This document shows positions 1 to 6,722 of a stretch of 10,925 bases of DNA, one piece after another (positions within the stretch are counted from its first letter, which is position 1; each line of letters begins with the position of its first letter). Under the pieces are notes generated by a model. The model was not told the DNA's origin. It ran no database searches and saw only the letters and a list, made by a program, of their open reading frames with translations. The DNA is from AC-32 sp035455445 (GTDB taxonomy: Bacteria; Actinomycetota; Thermoleophilia; Gaiellales; Gaiellaceae). Position numbers and translations under genes: made by a program. The stretch covers positions 1-10,925 of the forward strand of contig DATIFC010000032.1 in assembly GCA_035455445.1 (NCBI GenBank). The letters are read 5' to 3'.

Positions 1-81
1 GAGCTACGCCCGCGTCCCGGCAAGCCTAGCGGCGAACGCCAGTGCCCCCCGTGTCCGCAAGGCCGGCTTTAGGGTGAAGCG

Positions 82-681
82 GTGGACCGGGTCGTGCTGG
101 CGCGTCACGGGGAGAGCGAGCTCTCGGCCGTCGGGCGCACGAACGGCGATCCTGCGGCCGCCGTCGGGCTGACGGAGGCCGGCCGCGAGCAGGCCCGCCG
201 GCTCGGCCGCGACCTCGCGGGCGAGGCGGTAGACCTGTGCGTGACCTCGGAGTTCCGGCGCGCGGTGGAGACCGCCGACCTCGCCCTCGAGGGCCGCGAG
301 GTGCCGCGCCTCGTGCTCCCGGAGCTGAACGACATCCGCTTCGGCGAGTACGAGGGGCGCCTGCTGACCGAGTACCGCGCCTGGGCGCACGCGCACGGGC
401 CCGAGGACGTCTGCCCGGGCGGCGGCGAGAGCCGCGCGCAGACCGTCGCGCGCTACGTCGCCGGGTACAGGAAGCTGCTCGGGCGGCCGGAGGAGGCGGT
501 GCTGGTGGTCGCGCACGGGCTGCCCGTCCGCTACGTGCTCGAGGCGCTGAAGGGCCGCAACCCCGCCGCCAGGGTCGAGCAGGTGCCCTACGCCGAGCCG
601 TTCCGCCTGAGCGCGGACGAGCTGCGCGCCGCCGTCGCGCGCCTCGCCGCGTGGGCCGACAACCCGGTCTGGCCTACCTGA
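82..681 (+). CDS. Histidine phosphatase family protein (phosphoglycerate mutase-like)
   Basis: This 199-residue protein belongs to the histidine phosphatase superfamily (branch 1), whose members move phosphate through a phosphohistidine intermediate. Visible motifs are R8-H9-G10-E11 near the N terminus (H9 is the phosphate acceptor), an SEFRRAVETA stretch with R60 that fits the second phosphate-pocket Arg, GEYEG at 88-92 with the likely acid Glu, and AHG with the second catalytic His at 145. The length is normal for small cytosolic members such as CobC or GpmB-like phosphatases. There is no signal peptide. The GTG start at 82 is favoured because an in-frame TAG lies at 70-72, the RHGE motif must sit close to the N terminus, and AGGG at 71-74 is a plausible Shine-Dalgarno site 7 bases upstream. 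The substrate cannot be told from the sequence: phosphosugar, nucleotide or cobalamin precursor are all possible. Its last 8 bases overlap the end of the convergent secreted-protein gene. Confidence 0.93.
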   Translation: MDRVVLARHGESELSAVGRTNGDPAAAVGLTEAGREQARRLGRDLAGEAVDLCVTSEFRRAVETADLALEGREVPRLVLPELNDIRFGEYEGRLLTEYRAWAHAHGPEDVCPGGGESRAQTVARYVAGYRKLLGRPEEAVLVVAHGLPVRYVLEALKGRNPAARVEQVPYAEPFRLSADELRAAVARLAAWADNPVWPT

Positions 682-3600
682 ACTGGAAGTCGGCGAAGAT
701 GGTCGTGCCGTCGCTCAGCCGGATCGAGAGCCGCCGGCAGGTCCCGGCCCAGGCGCGGTCGGTCGCCCAGTTGAACTGGAAGTCGGTGCCGTTGATCCTC
801 AACCCGGAGAGCCCGACGGGCACGTCGGACGAGATCGGGTCGGTCGACGCGTTCGGGCAGCGGATCTGCCGCTGGTTGATGGCCTGGACGGCGTTGAGGT
901 TCGTGTAGTACGCGCCGCTCGCGTTCGTCAGCGCCCACTTGATCGGGATCGTGCGGCCCGCGTTGTCGACGTTGAGCACCGGCGGGTTGTCGACTGGCGG
1001 CCGGAAGCCCGTGAAGCCGAAGACGACGGTGTAGGTGACCGTCTGCGTCGTCGTGTGACCGGCGAGATCGGTCGCCGTGACGGTGAAGGTGTGCTGGCCC
1101 ACGCTGCCGGTGTAGAGGAGGCCGCCGCTCTGGATCGGCCCGCCGGCGTCGGCCTGCCCGATGCAGCTCTGGACGGCGCCGGCATCGGAGCAGTCGAAGG
1201 TCGCGTTGACCTGCTGCCCGAGCGCGTACGTGGCGTTCGGCAGCGGCGGCGCGATCACGATCGACGGGTTGGTGGTGTCCTCGGTCGACTGGAAGTTGAC
1301 CGCCTTGTTGAAGCTGAAGCCGACGTTGCCCGCGCCGTCCTGCGCCTCGCCGTCGACGAAGATCGAGGCGGCCGTCGACGCGATGGACGCCGTCCACAGA
1401 TCGCCGCTCCCGTGCGTGAGGTCGGTGACATGCCAGGTCGGGCCTCCGTCGCTCCAGAGCACGGCTACGTGGTGCAGCGAGCCGGAGTCGTCGGTCACGC
1501 GCACGAACGCGGTGAACCCGCCGCTCGTCTTCACGGCGCCGACCTGCGTGATCAGCGGCGCGGTGATGTCGGACGAGTTCGAGTAGCCGATGTCGAGGCC
1601 GATCGAGCGGACGACCTGCTCGGTCCCGAGGTCGCCCGTGGCGTCCGGCCGGAAGCGGCCCATGTTGACGACGGCCGTCGCGCGCTCCTGGCCGAAGAGC
1701 AGGTCGCGGTTGACGGTGACCATGCCGGCCGGGAAGAAGATGTTCGGGTAGTCGGTGCGCGGCCGCTCGATCTGGTTGAAGACGAGCGGGAACGGCTTGG
1801 CCGGCTTGACCCCCGTGAACGTCGCGGTCTGGAGGCTCGTGATGAAGGCACCGTGCGCGGAGACGCCGGGGACGGTGACGTCGCGCGAGAGCTGTGGCTG
1901 GATCGGCCGGTAGATGACGGAGAGCGTGCCCGACCTGATGCCGCCCGCGTTCGTCGTCCCGTCCGGCTGCGAGTCGTCGAAGAAGAGCGACGTCCCGTCG
2001 GGCTGGACGTGCTGCGTGATGTTCGCGCCGCTCAGCGCCGGCAGCAGCGCGGCCGTCAGGCCGTTGTCGTTGCGCGTCGTCGGCGTCGGGGCGACCGGCG
2101 GCGGGCTCTTCTGCGTGCCGGTGAAGCCGTAGAACGGCAGGCCGTACATGTTCGCCTCGACCATCACCTTCTCGTCCACGACGTCGTAGGCGCCCGCGGT
2201 CGCGTAGTAGTCGTGCAGCGCGCGCACCCACTGCTCGCCGATCGTCCCTCCGGTGTACAGGGTGCGAGCGAAGCCGCGCATCAGCCGCTCGGAGAGGTCG
2301 ACGGTCTTCGTGTCGCCGTAGCCGAAGCCGGTGTTGGCGACGTAGACGGCCGTTCGGGACCGGCTGTACGCCTGCGCCCAGTCGAGCTGGCGCTTGAGGT
2401 CGTCGGCCGCGATCGGGCCCCCGACCGTGTCGGGGAGGCTGAAGCCGCCGTGGCAGCCGATCGTGAAGATCAGCTGGGACTGGCGGACGTCGGCGCTGGT
2501 CGGGAAGTCGCCGACGGTCGGGGTCGCAGGCAGGCTCGCCGGCTGCATCAGCCAGTGGTTGTAGTGCGCGTACAGGGCGCCCACCCCCGGCACGCCGCCG
2601 CTCTTCTGGAAGAAATGGTCGAGGAGGTCCTGGCGCGTCCAGGCCGACGCCGGCGGGAAGAGGGTGTCGAGGCTCGAGGTGAGGCCGAACTGCGCCCCGA
2701 GCGCGGCGCTCGTCTCCTGGCCGCCGTCGACGAAGAAGTCGTCGCCGGTGGTCAGGGCGCTCTGGACGTTCAGCTGGCCGCTGGCCGCGAGGTACTGCGT
2801 GAACTGCCCGGCGATCTCCTCGGGAGTCTCCACCAGCCGCGACACCGAGACCTGGGCGAGCGGCAGGTCCTGGCCGAGGAACGGCACGCGGCCGAAGTTG
2901 CCGTACGCCTGGTCGGTCAGCACGGTGTTCAGCGCCGACGAGGCGTAGGTCGAGTTGCCCTTCGTCAGGCCGTCGGTCGTGAACGCGAGCTCCTGCGCGT
3001 TGTCGACCTCCGGCGAGAGCGAGGTCAGGTCGGAGAGCCGCCACGACGGCAGGGCCTGGTCGCTGCCGACCAGGATCACGTACTTCAGGTTCGGCAGGCT
3101 CGGGCGGTAGGTGCCGACCACGCCGTTGATCGCCGTCACGACCGCGTTCGCCGCGTCCACGGCGCACGGGTTCGCGTCCCACGCGGCGTAGGCCGAGCGC
3201 ACGGCGGCGCTGCCGTCGATCTGGAGCACCTGGCCGTTGACCTGGCCGCGCACCGTCGCGAAGTCCGCCGAGTTCATCAGCGTGTTCATCCGGTCGACCC
3301 CGTACATCCCGGCCAGCCGCTGCCGGTCGACGAGGAAGAGCGCCTGCGTGCTCGCGGGCAGGGAGCTCGGCAACGCCGAGGGAACTGCGAGTGTCGGCGC
3401 GAGGTTCGTGATCGGCTGGCAGGCCGGCAGCGTCGGCGGCGGCGTGACCTTGACGCGCAGCACGTAGTTGCCGCTGCTGAAGGCGCCGTTGTAGCCGCTG
3501 ACCCCGATCACGGCGTTGCCGGTCTCGCCGTGCGTGACGATGTCGACGGCCTCGTTGACCGCGCCCCGGTTCGCAGAGATCGACCCCGCCGGGATGGAGC

Positions 3601-6598
3601 CGGCCGGGATCGAGCCCGCGGGGATCGACCCGGCGGGGACGTCGGCGAGCGTGTCCGGCGGAAGCGCGCCGCGCGAGTTGTCCACGCCGGGGTCGCTGTC
3701 CTCGATGCCGATGCTGCCGGCCGGGATCGAGCCTGCCGGATTCGGCTGCACCGTCGGCGCGTTCGGCTTGTTCAGGACGAGGTCGAGATCCGTCCCGGGC
3801 GCCGTCTTCAGGTAGGCGGCGACCTTCGTCCCCGGCGCCAGCCCGCCGAGCGAGAAGCGGAAGTAGTCGACGTCGTTCGAGCTCGCGATGTGGCCGACGA
3901 TCAGCGTGTCCCTCTGGATCACGGGCGCCGTCGCAGGATCGCCGCTCGGCTCCCAGTTCTGCGTCACGAGCACAGGAGCCTGGTTGGCGCTCGAGTAGGT
4001 TCCCGCGCCGATCTCACCGTTCAGCGCCGTGACCGAGACCGAGGCGCTCTGCGAGCCGAGCGTCAGCCCGGCGAAGGAGGTGAAGTCGAGGCGCACGTGC
4101 CGGCCGCCGGAGCCCGCCGGACACGGGGTGCCGGGCAGGGTGTTCCAGACGGGCGTGCTCGGGTCCGCTCCGGTCGGGTTCGGCGCCGGGATCGCCGTGC
4201 CGTTGTCGTACGAGACCTGCGCGGAGCCGGGGACGACGAAGAAGCCGTTCGGCAGGTTCACGGTCACCTTGGCCTGGGTTGCGAGCGGGCAGGCCAGGTC
4301 GAAGTCGGCGTGGTAGCGGACGTTCTGGCCGGTGCCGGCCACGTCCTGCAGCCCCTGCACCTTGATCTGCTCCCACGGGTAGTCCGACAGGGACAGCATC
4401 GCCTGGATGATCTGGTCGACCGTCGTCTGGCGGCCGATGCTCCCGGCGGGAAGCGAGGCGAACAACTGGTCGAGCGTCAGTGCGGGGTTGATCGCCCCGG
4501 CCGTGTCCGCCTGCCCGAGCGTCGAGCCGGCCGGGCACGTGAAGCCGCCGACCGAGCCGCTGCAGTTCACGTAGTCGGCAAGCGTCTTGCCGGTCGCGGG
4601 CGTGATGTCGCTCACGAGGACGGTGCGCAATGACGTGGCGTTGATCTCGATCGACCCCGCCGGGATCGAGCCGGCGGGAATCGAGCCGGCCGGAATCGAG
4701 CCCGCCGGGATGGAGCCTGCGGGCGTCGAGCCGAGCTGGCCCGCGATCGCCACCCCGAGGGCGGTGTTCTGCGAGGTGTCGACACCGGTGAGGTCGCCCC
4801 CGTTCTGCGAGATCGCGTCGCGCCACGATGCGTAGCGCGTCGTCCCGTCCGCCTTCAGGGGCGTCGGCAGCGTGTCGAGCTTCGCGTTCCCCAGCATGAA
4901 CGCCGCGTAGGGGATGTTGCGCCACAGCGACGTGGAGTAGACGAAGCTCTTGCTCGGCAGCGCCGTCAACCGCTGCCACGGCGTCCTGCCGTCCGTCCCG
5001 ACCGTCGCGTCGTGCGCGACGGCGTCCAGAGACACGGCCTGCAGCGGCTGCAGCGCGAGCGTCGAGTTGCCGAGGATCGCGCTCCACGTCGTCCCCACGA
5101 GCGGGATCTGCGAGATGAAGATCCTCTGCAGCCCGATCGAGCCGGCCGGGATGGAGCCCGCCGGGAGCGAGTCGAAGCCGATCGAGCCGGCCGGGATCGA
5201 GCCCGCGGGGATCGAGCCGGCCGGGATGGAGCCGGCCGGAATGGAGCCGGCGGGGATCGAGCCGGCCGGGATGGAGCCCGCCGGGATGGAGCCGGCCGGC
5301 GCCGAGGCGGTGTCCGGGCTCAGCAGCCCCAGGCGCGAGGCGGGGATCGAGCTGTACGGCGCCGCGGCGATGCCGGCCGGCACCGACGACTGGTCGGCCG
5401 TCAGCTGCAGCGAGCTGACGCTCTTGTTCGAGACGTGGACGGTGACCTGCTGCTGCGCGCGGTCGCTGCCGTCGGCGATCGCGTGCACGGTGAAGACGTA
5501 GTCGCCGCTCGGGGTGCCGTCCGGGACGCTGACCGTCATCTCGTACGCGATGTCCGCCGGGGCGCTGATCGGGCCGAGCGTCGGCGGGTCGAATGTGAAC
5601 GTCGGCTTGACGTCGGCGCCCTCGGGGCTGACGAGCCGCGGGTCGAAGGTGACGCTCTCGACGTGTGCCGCCGCGGCGTTGATCAGCGCCACGATCTGGT
5701 TCTTCAGGGAGTCGGTGTTCCCGTGGACGACGCCGCTGCCGCCGGTGAACTCGGCCATTGCCGCCTGGCAGCCCGCCACGTCGAGCCCGCCGATCAGGTG
5801 GGGCTCGTTGTAGGTGACGAAGGAGACGTTCGTGTGGCGCTGCTTGAGCGCGGCGAGCGTCGCGGCCGTGTGCAGCGGGCCGACGTCGGGATACGAAAGG
5901 TCGTTGACGGAGAACGCCGAGCCGGGGTCGGTGAGACTGGTAGACGGGCAGCGCGGCGCGAAGTCGGTGCCGAGATTCTGGTCGTGCGGGAGCGAGTCCC
6001 CGAGCACGACCATGAAGCGCGGCGCGCCGTCGGCCCAGTGCAGGTGCGTGTCGTTGCCGGCCTCGTAGAACGCGCGGTTGTACGCCTCGGGCTCGTCGTT
6101 GCCGCCGCCCGCGGTGAGGCTGTCCAGGGCGCACGCGATCTCGGTGCCCGCCTCGCAGCCGTCACTGGGCCCGTTGGCGGTGAAATCCTGGTCGACCCGC
6201 CAGGGGTAGTCGCCGGAGTTCCCGAACGGGCTCGTCGGATAGTCCTTGAAGTCGGCGACGGCGAAGCGCGCGCCGGGAATCGCGGCCTGGATCTGCGAGA
6301 CCATCGCGTTCGCGTCGTTCTCGGCGTCGGCGATCGCGGCGCCCATGCTCCCGGTCGTGTCGAGCGCGAGCAGGATGTCCGCCCGCGGCGGCGCCGGCGC
6401 CAGGTGGAGCGACGAGTCGACCGTCGCGGAGCTGCCCTTGCCGAGGCTCAGGTCGACGGTCGCGGGGGTGATCGAGTCGGGCGGCGGGAACTCCTCGGCC
6501 GCGCCGGCGCCTCCTGCGAGCGCGAGCAGCGCGCCGAGGACGAACGCAAGCCCGACCCAGCGCCGAGTAGCCCTCACCGTTCTGGCCGCAGAAGCCAT
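674..6598 (-). CDS. Giant secreted VWA / PAGSI-repeat / C25 (gingipain-like) cysteine peptidase protein with PxKxF-type tail
   Basis: The product is 1974 residues, probably exported. A Sec-type signal peptide spans about 1-33 (twin-Arg-free basic n-region, hydrophobic core around 15-30, cleavage near AGA-AEE). Domains in order: VWA about 73-305 with a MIDAS-like DTTGS at 80-84 and GD at 200-201; an Ig-like stretch about 306-400; PAGSI repeats at 434-488, 626-650 and 717-721; a PPC-like domain about 890-1055 carrying inserted PAGSI blocks at 954-963 and 988-1007; a C25-like peptidase about 1080-1490. In the peptidase, AHYNHW (H1345/H1348) and IGCHGGF (C1382) match the His and Cys of the gingipain dyad in order and spacing. 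Then come Ig-like domains, a two-Cys Ig-like repeat about 1770-1855, and a PxKxF-type C terminus. There is no LPxTG motif or C-terminal membrane helix, so it is probably released or held non-covalently. The ATG start has AGAGGG at 6606-6611, 7 bases upstream. A likely role is calcium- or ligand-dependent extracellular proteolysis or adhesion; activity is unproven. Confidence 0.88.
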   Translation of the reverse strand: MASAARTVRATRRWVGLAFVLGALLALAGGAGAAEEFPPPDSITPATVDLSLGKGSSATVDSSLHLAPAPPRADILLALDTTGSMGAAIADAENDANAMVSQIQAAIPGARFAVADFKDYPTSPFGNSGDYPWRVDQDFTANGPSDGCEAGTEIACALDSLTAGGGNDEPEAYNRAFYEAGNDTHLHWADGAPRFMVVLGDSLPHDQNLGTDFAPRCPSTSLTDPGSAFSVNDLSYPDVGPLHTAATLAALKQRHTNVSFVTYNEPHLIGGLDVAGCQAAMAEFTGGSGVVHGNTDSLKNQIVALINAAAAHVESVTFDPRLVSPEGADVKPTFTFDPPTLGPISAPADIAYEMTVSVPDGTPSGDYVFTVHAIADGSDRAQQQVTVHVSNKSVSSLQLTADQSSVPAGIAAAPYSSIPASRLGLLSPDTASAPAGSIPAGSIPAGSIPAGSIPAGSIPAGSIPAGSIPAGSIGFDSLPAGSIPAGSIGLQRIFISQIPLVGTTWSAILGNSTLALQPLQAVSLDAVAHDATVGTDGRTPWQRLTALPSKSFVYSTSLWRNIPYAAFMLGNAKLDTLPTPLKADGTTRYASWRDAISQNGGDLTGVDTSQNTALGVAIAGQLGSTPAGSIPAGSIPAGSIPAGSIPAGSIEINATSLRTVLVSDITPATGKTLADYVNCSGSVGGFTCPAGSTLGQADTAGAINPALTLDQLFASLPAGSIGRQTTVDQIIQAMLSLSDYPWEQIKVQGLQDVAGTGQNVRYHADFDLACPLATQAKVTVNLPNGFFVVPGSAQVSYDNGTAIPAPNPTGADPSTPVWNTLPGTPCPAGSGGRHVRLDFTSFAGLTLGSQSASVSVTALNGEIGAGTYSSANQAPVLVTQNWEPSGDPATAPVIQRDTLIVGHIASSNDVDYFRFSLGGLAPGTKVAAYLKTAPGTDLDLVLNKPNAPTVQPNPAGSIPAGSIGIEDSDPGVDNSRGALPPDTLADVPAGSIPAGSIPAGSIPAGSISANRGAVNEAVDIVTHGETGNAVIGVSGYNGAFSSGNYVLRVKVTPPPTLPACQPITNLAPTLAVPSALPSSLPASTQALFLVDRQRLAGMYGVDRMNTLMNSADFATVRGQVNGQVLQIDGSAAVRSAYAAWDANPCAVDAANAVVTAINGVVGTYRPSLPNLKYVILVGSDQALPSWRLSDLTSLSPEVDNAQELAFTTDGLTKGNSTYASSALNTVLTDQAYGNFGRVPFLGQDLPLAQVSVSRLVETPEEIAGQFTQYLAASGQLNVQSALTTGDDFFVDGGQETSAALGAQFGLTSSLDTLFPPASAWTRQDLLDHFFQKSGGVPGVGALYAHYNHWLMQPASLPATPTVGDFPTSADVRQSQLIFTIGCHGGFSLPDTVGGPIAADDLKRQLDWAQAYSRSRTAVYVANTGFGYGDTKTVDLSERLMRGFARTLYTGGTIGEQWVRALHDYYATAGAYDVVDEKVMVEANMYGLPFYGFTGTQKSPPPVAPTPTTRNDNGLTAALLPALSGANITQHVQPDGTSLFFDDSQPDGTTNAGGIRSGTLSVIYRPIQPQLSRDVTVPGVSAHGAFITSLQTATFTGVKPAKPFPLVFNQIERPRTDYPNIFFPAGMVTVNRDLLFGQERATAVVNMGRFRPDATGDLGTEQVVRSIGLDIGYSNSSDITAPLITQVGAVKTSGGFTAFVRVTDDSGSLHHVAVLWSDGGPTWHVTDLTHGSGDLWTASIASTAASIFVDGEAQDGAGNVGFSFNKAVNFQSTEDTTNPSIVIAPPLPNATYALGQQVNATFDCSDAGAVQSCIGQADAGGPIQSGGLLYTGSVGQHTFTVTATDLAGHTTTQTVTYTVVFGFTGFRPPVDNPPVLNVDNAGRTIPIKWALTNASGAYYTNLNAVQAINQRQIRCPNASTDPISSDVPVGLSGLRINGTDFQFNWATDRAWAGTCRRLSIRLSDGTTIFADFQFR
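3578..3637 (-). repeat. PAGSI pentapeptide repeat block 5 (4 units)
   Basis: Four consecutive units at residues 988-1007, again within the PPC-like domain and about 24 residues after block 4. The units vary synonymously in Ser, Gly, Ala and Pro codons. The final strand of the host domain (SGNYVLRVKV) follows about 40 residues later. Confidence 0.95.
3710..3739 (-). repeat. PAGSI pentapeptide repeat block 4 (2 units)
   Basis: Two units at residues 954-963 (PNPAGSIPAGSIGIED). They lie inside what otherwise reads as one PPC-like beta-sandwich domain, after its DLDLVLNKP strand. The Ala codons differ between the two units while the peptide is identical. Confidence 0.92.
4436..4450 (-). repeat. 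Single PAGSI unit (block 3)
   Basis: One isolated PAGSI at residues 717-721, in the context FASLPAGSIGRQT. The preceding SL occupies the place of the previous unit's SI, so this may be the remnant of a longer degenerate array (LTLDQLFASLPAGSI). Confidence 0.85.
4649..4723 (-). repeat. PAGSI pentapeptide repeat block 2 (5 units)
   Basis: Five consecutive 15-base units encode PAGSI at residues 626-650. Synonymous changes occur between units, including Ile ATC/ATT and Pro CCG/CCC. The block follows a non-repetitive stretch of about 137 residues after block 1 and precedes a region with two cysteines (CSGSVGGFTC). Confidence 0.96.
5135..5299 (-). repeat. PAGSI pentapeptide repeat block 1 (11 units)
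   Basis: Eleven in-register 15-base units encode residues 434-488 of the secreted protein: eight PAGSI, one GFDSL, then two more PAGSI. The units differ only at synonymous positions (ATC/ATT for Ile, TCG/TCC for Ser, GCC/GCG for Ala, CCG/CCC for Pro), apart from the GFDSL unit. The peptide is therefore held constant while the DNA drifts, which argues for selection on the protein and against very recent slippage. The unit GFDSL breaks the sequence but keeps the period of five. Confidence 0.97.
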
Positions 6599-6636
6599 CC
6601 CCAGTCCCTCTTCCCCGAATAGGAAATTCGCGGCCC

Positions 6637-6665
6637 AATCTGACGCCGTTCGGAAAGATTGTCAA
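6637..6665 (-). promoter_or_regulatory. Probable sigma70-type promoter for the secreted VWA/C25 protein
   Basis: Read on the minus strand there is a perfect TTGACA (6665-6660), a 17-base spacer and CAGATT (6642-6637), which keeps the critical A at position 2 and T at position 6 of the -10 box. Initiation near 6630 would leave a leader of about 30 bases carrying the AGAGGG ribosome site at 6606-6611. This is a consistent layout, but it is a prediction from sequence only. Confidence 0.55.
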
Positions 6666-6677
6666 CCGTGAGACAAT
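6649..6677 (+). promoter_or_regulatory. Possible promoter for the cyclase/ATPase/TPR gene
   Basis: TTCGGA (6649-6654), a 17-base spacer and GACAAT (6672-6677) give a weak -35 and a reasonable -10. Initiation near 6684 would leave a leader of about 39 bases. It overlaps the opposing promoter, so the two genes may compete or be controlled jointly. The weak -35 makes this tentative. Confidence 0.3.
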
Positions 6678-6678
6678 C
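6657..6678. promoter_or_regulatory. Inverted repeat in the divergent promoter region (possible operator)
   Basis: GATTGTC (6657-6663) and its exact reverse complement GACAATC (6672-6678) are separated by 8 bases. The left arm covers the -35 of the leftward promoter and the right arm covers the proposed -10 of the rightward one. The centre-to-centre spacing of 15 bases is somewhat longer than one helical turn. It could be a binding site for a dimeric regulator. A 7-bp dyad can also occur by chance in a region this size. Confidence 0.4.
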
Positions 6679-6722
6679 GTCGGCGGCGCTGGGGTTCACA
6701 CTGCGGAAGCGCCGGAGGGCAC

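Noticed and set aside
1..72. Tail of an upstream gene ending at the TAG at 70-72
   Set aside because: This frame is open from the left edge, but only 23 residues are visible and another plus frame is also open. It cannot be told from chance.
4..516. 170-codon minus-strand frame opposite the phosphatase
   Set aside because: It has no recognisable motifs and lies across the phosphatase, whose catalytic residues are clear on the plus strand.
2333..2335. C25 domain as a dead enzyme with catalytic Cys replaced by Asn1422
   Set aside because: IGCHGGF at C1382 after the HYNHW motif fits the His-then-Cys order and spacing of gingipains better.
588..3182. 864-codon minus-strand frame overlapping the secreted-protein gene in another phase
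   Set aside because: It is a same-strand shadow frame, Arg-rich with no domains, and overlaps the real gene fully.
1055..4633. 1192-codon open frame on the plus strand inside the secreted-protein gene
   Set aside because: It is low-complexity Arg/Ala/Gly-rich translation without domains. The opposite strand has continuous VWA, PPC and C25 motifs.
5135..5299. CRISPR array or DNA-level satellite repeat
   Set aside because: The 15-base units are contiguous codon multiples without spacers and vary synonymously, so this is a protein repeat.
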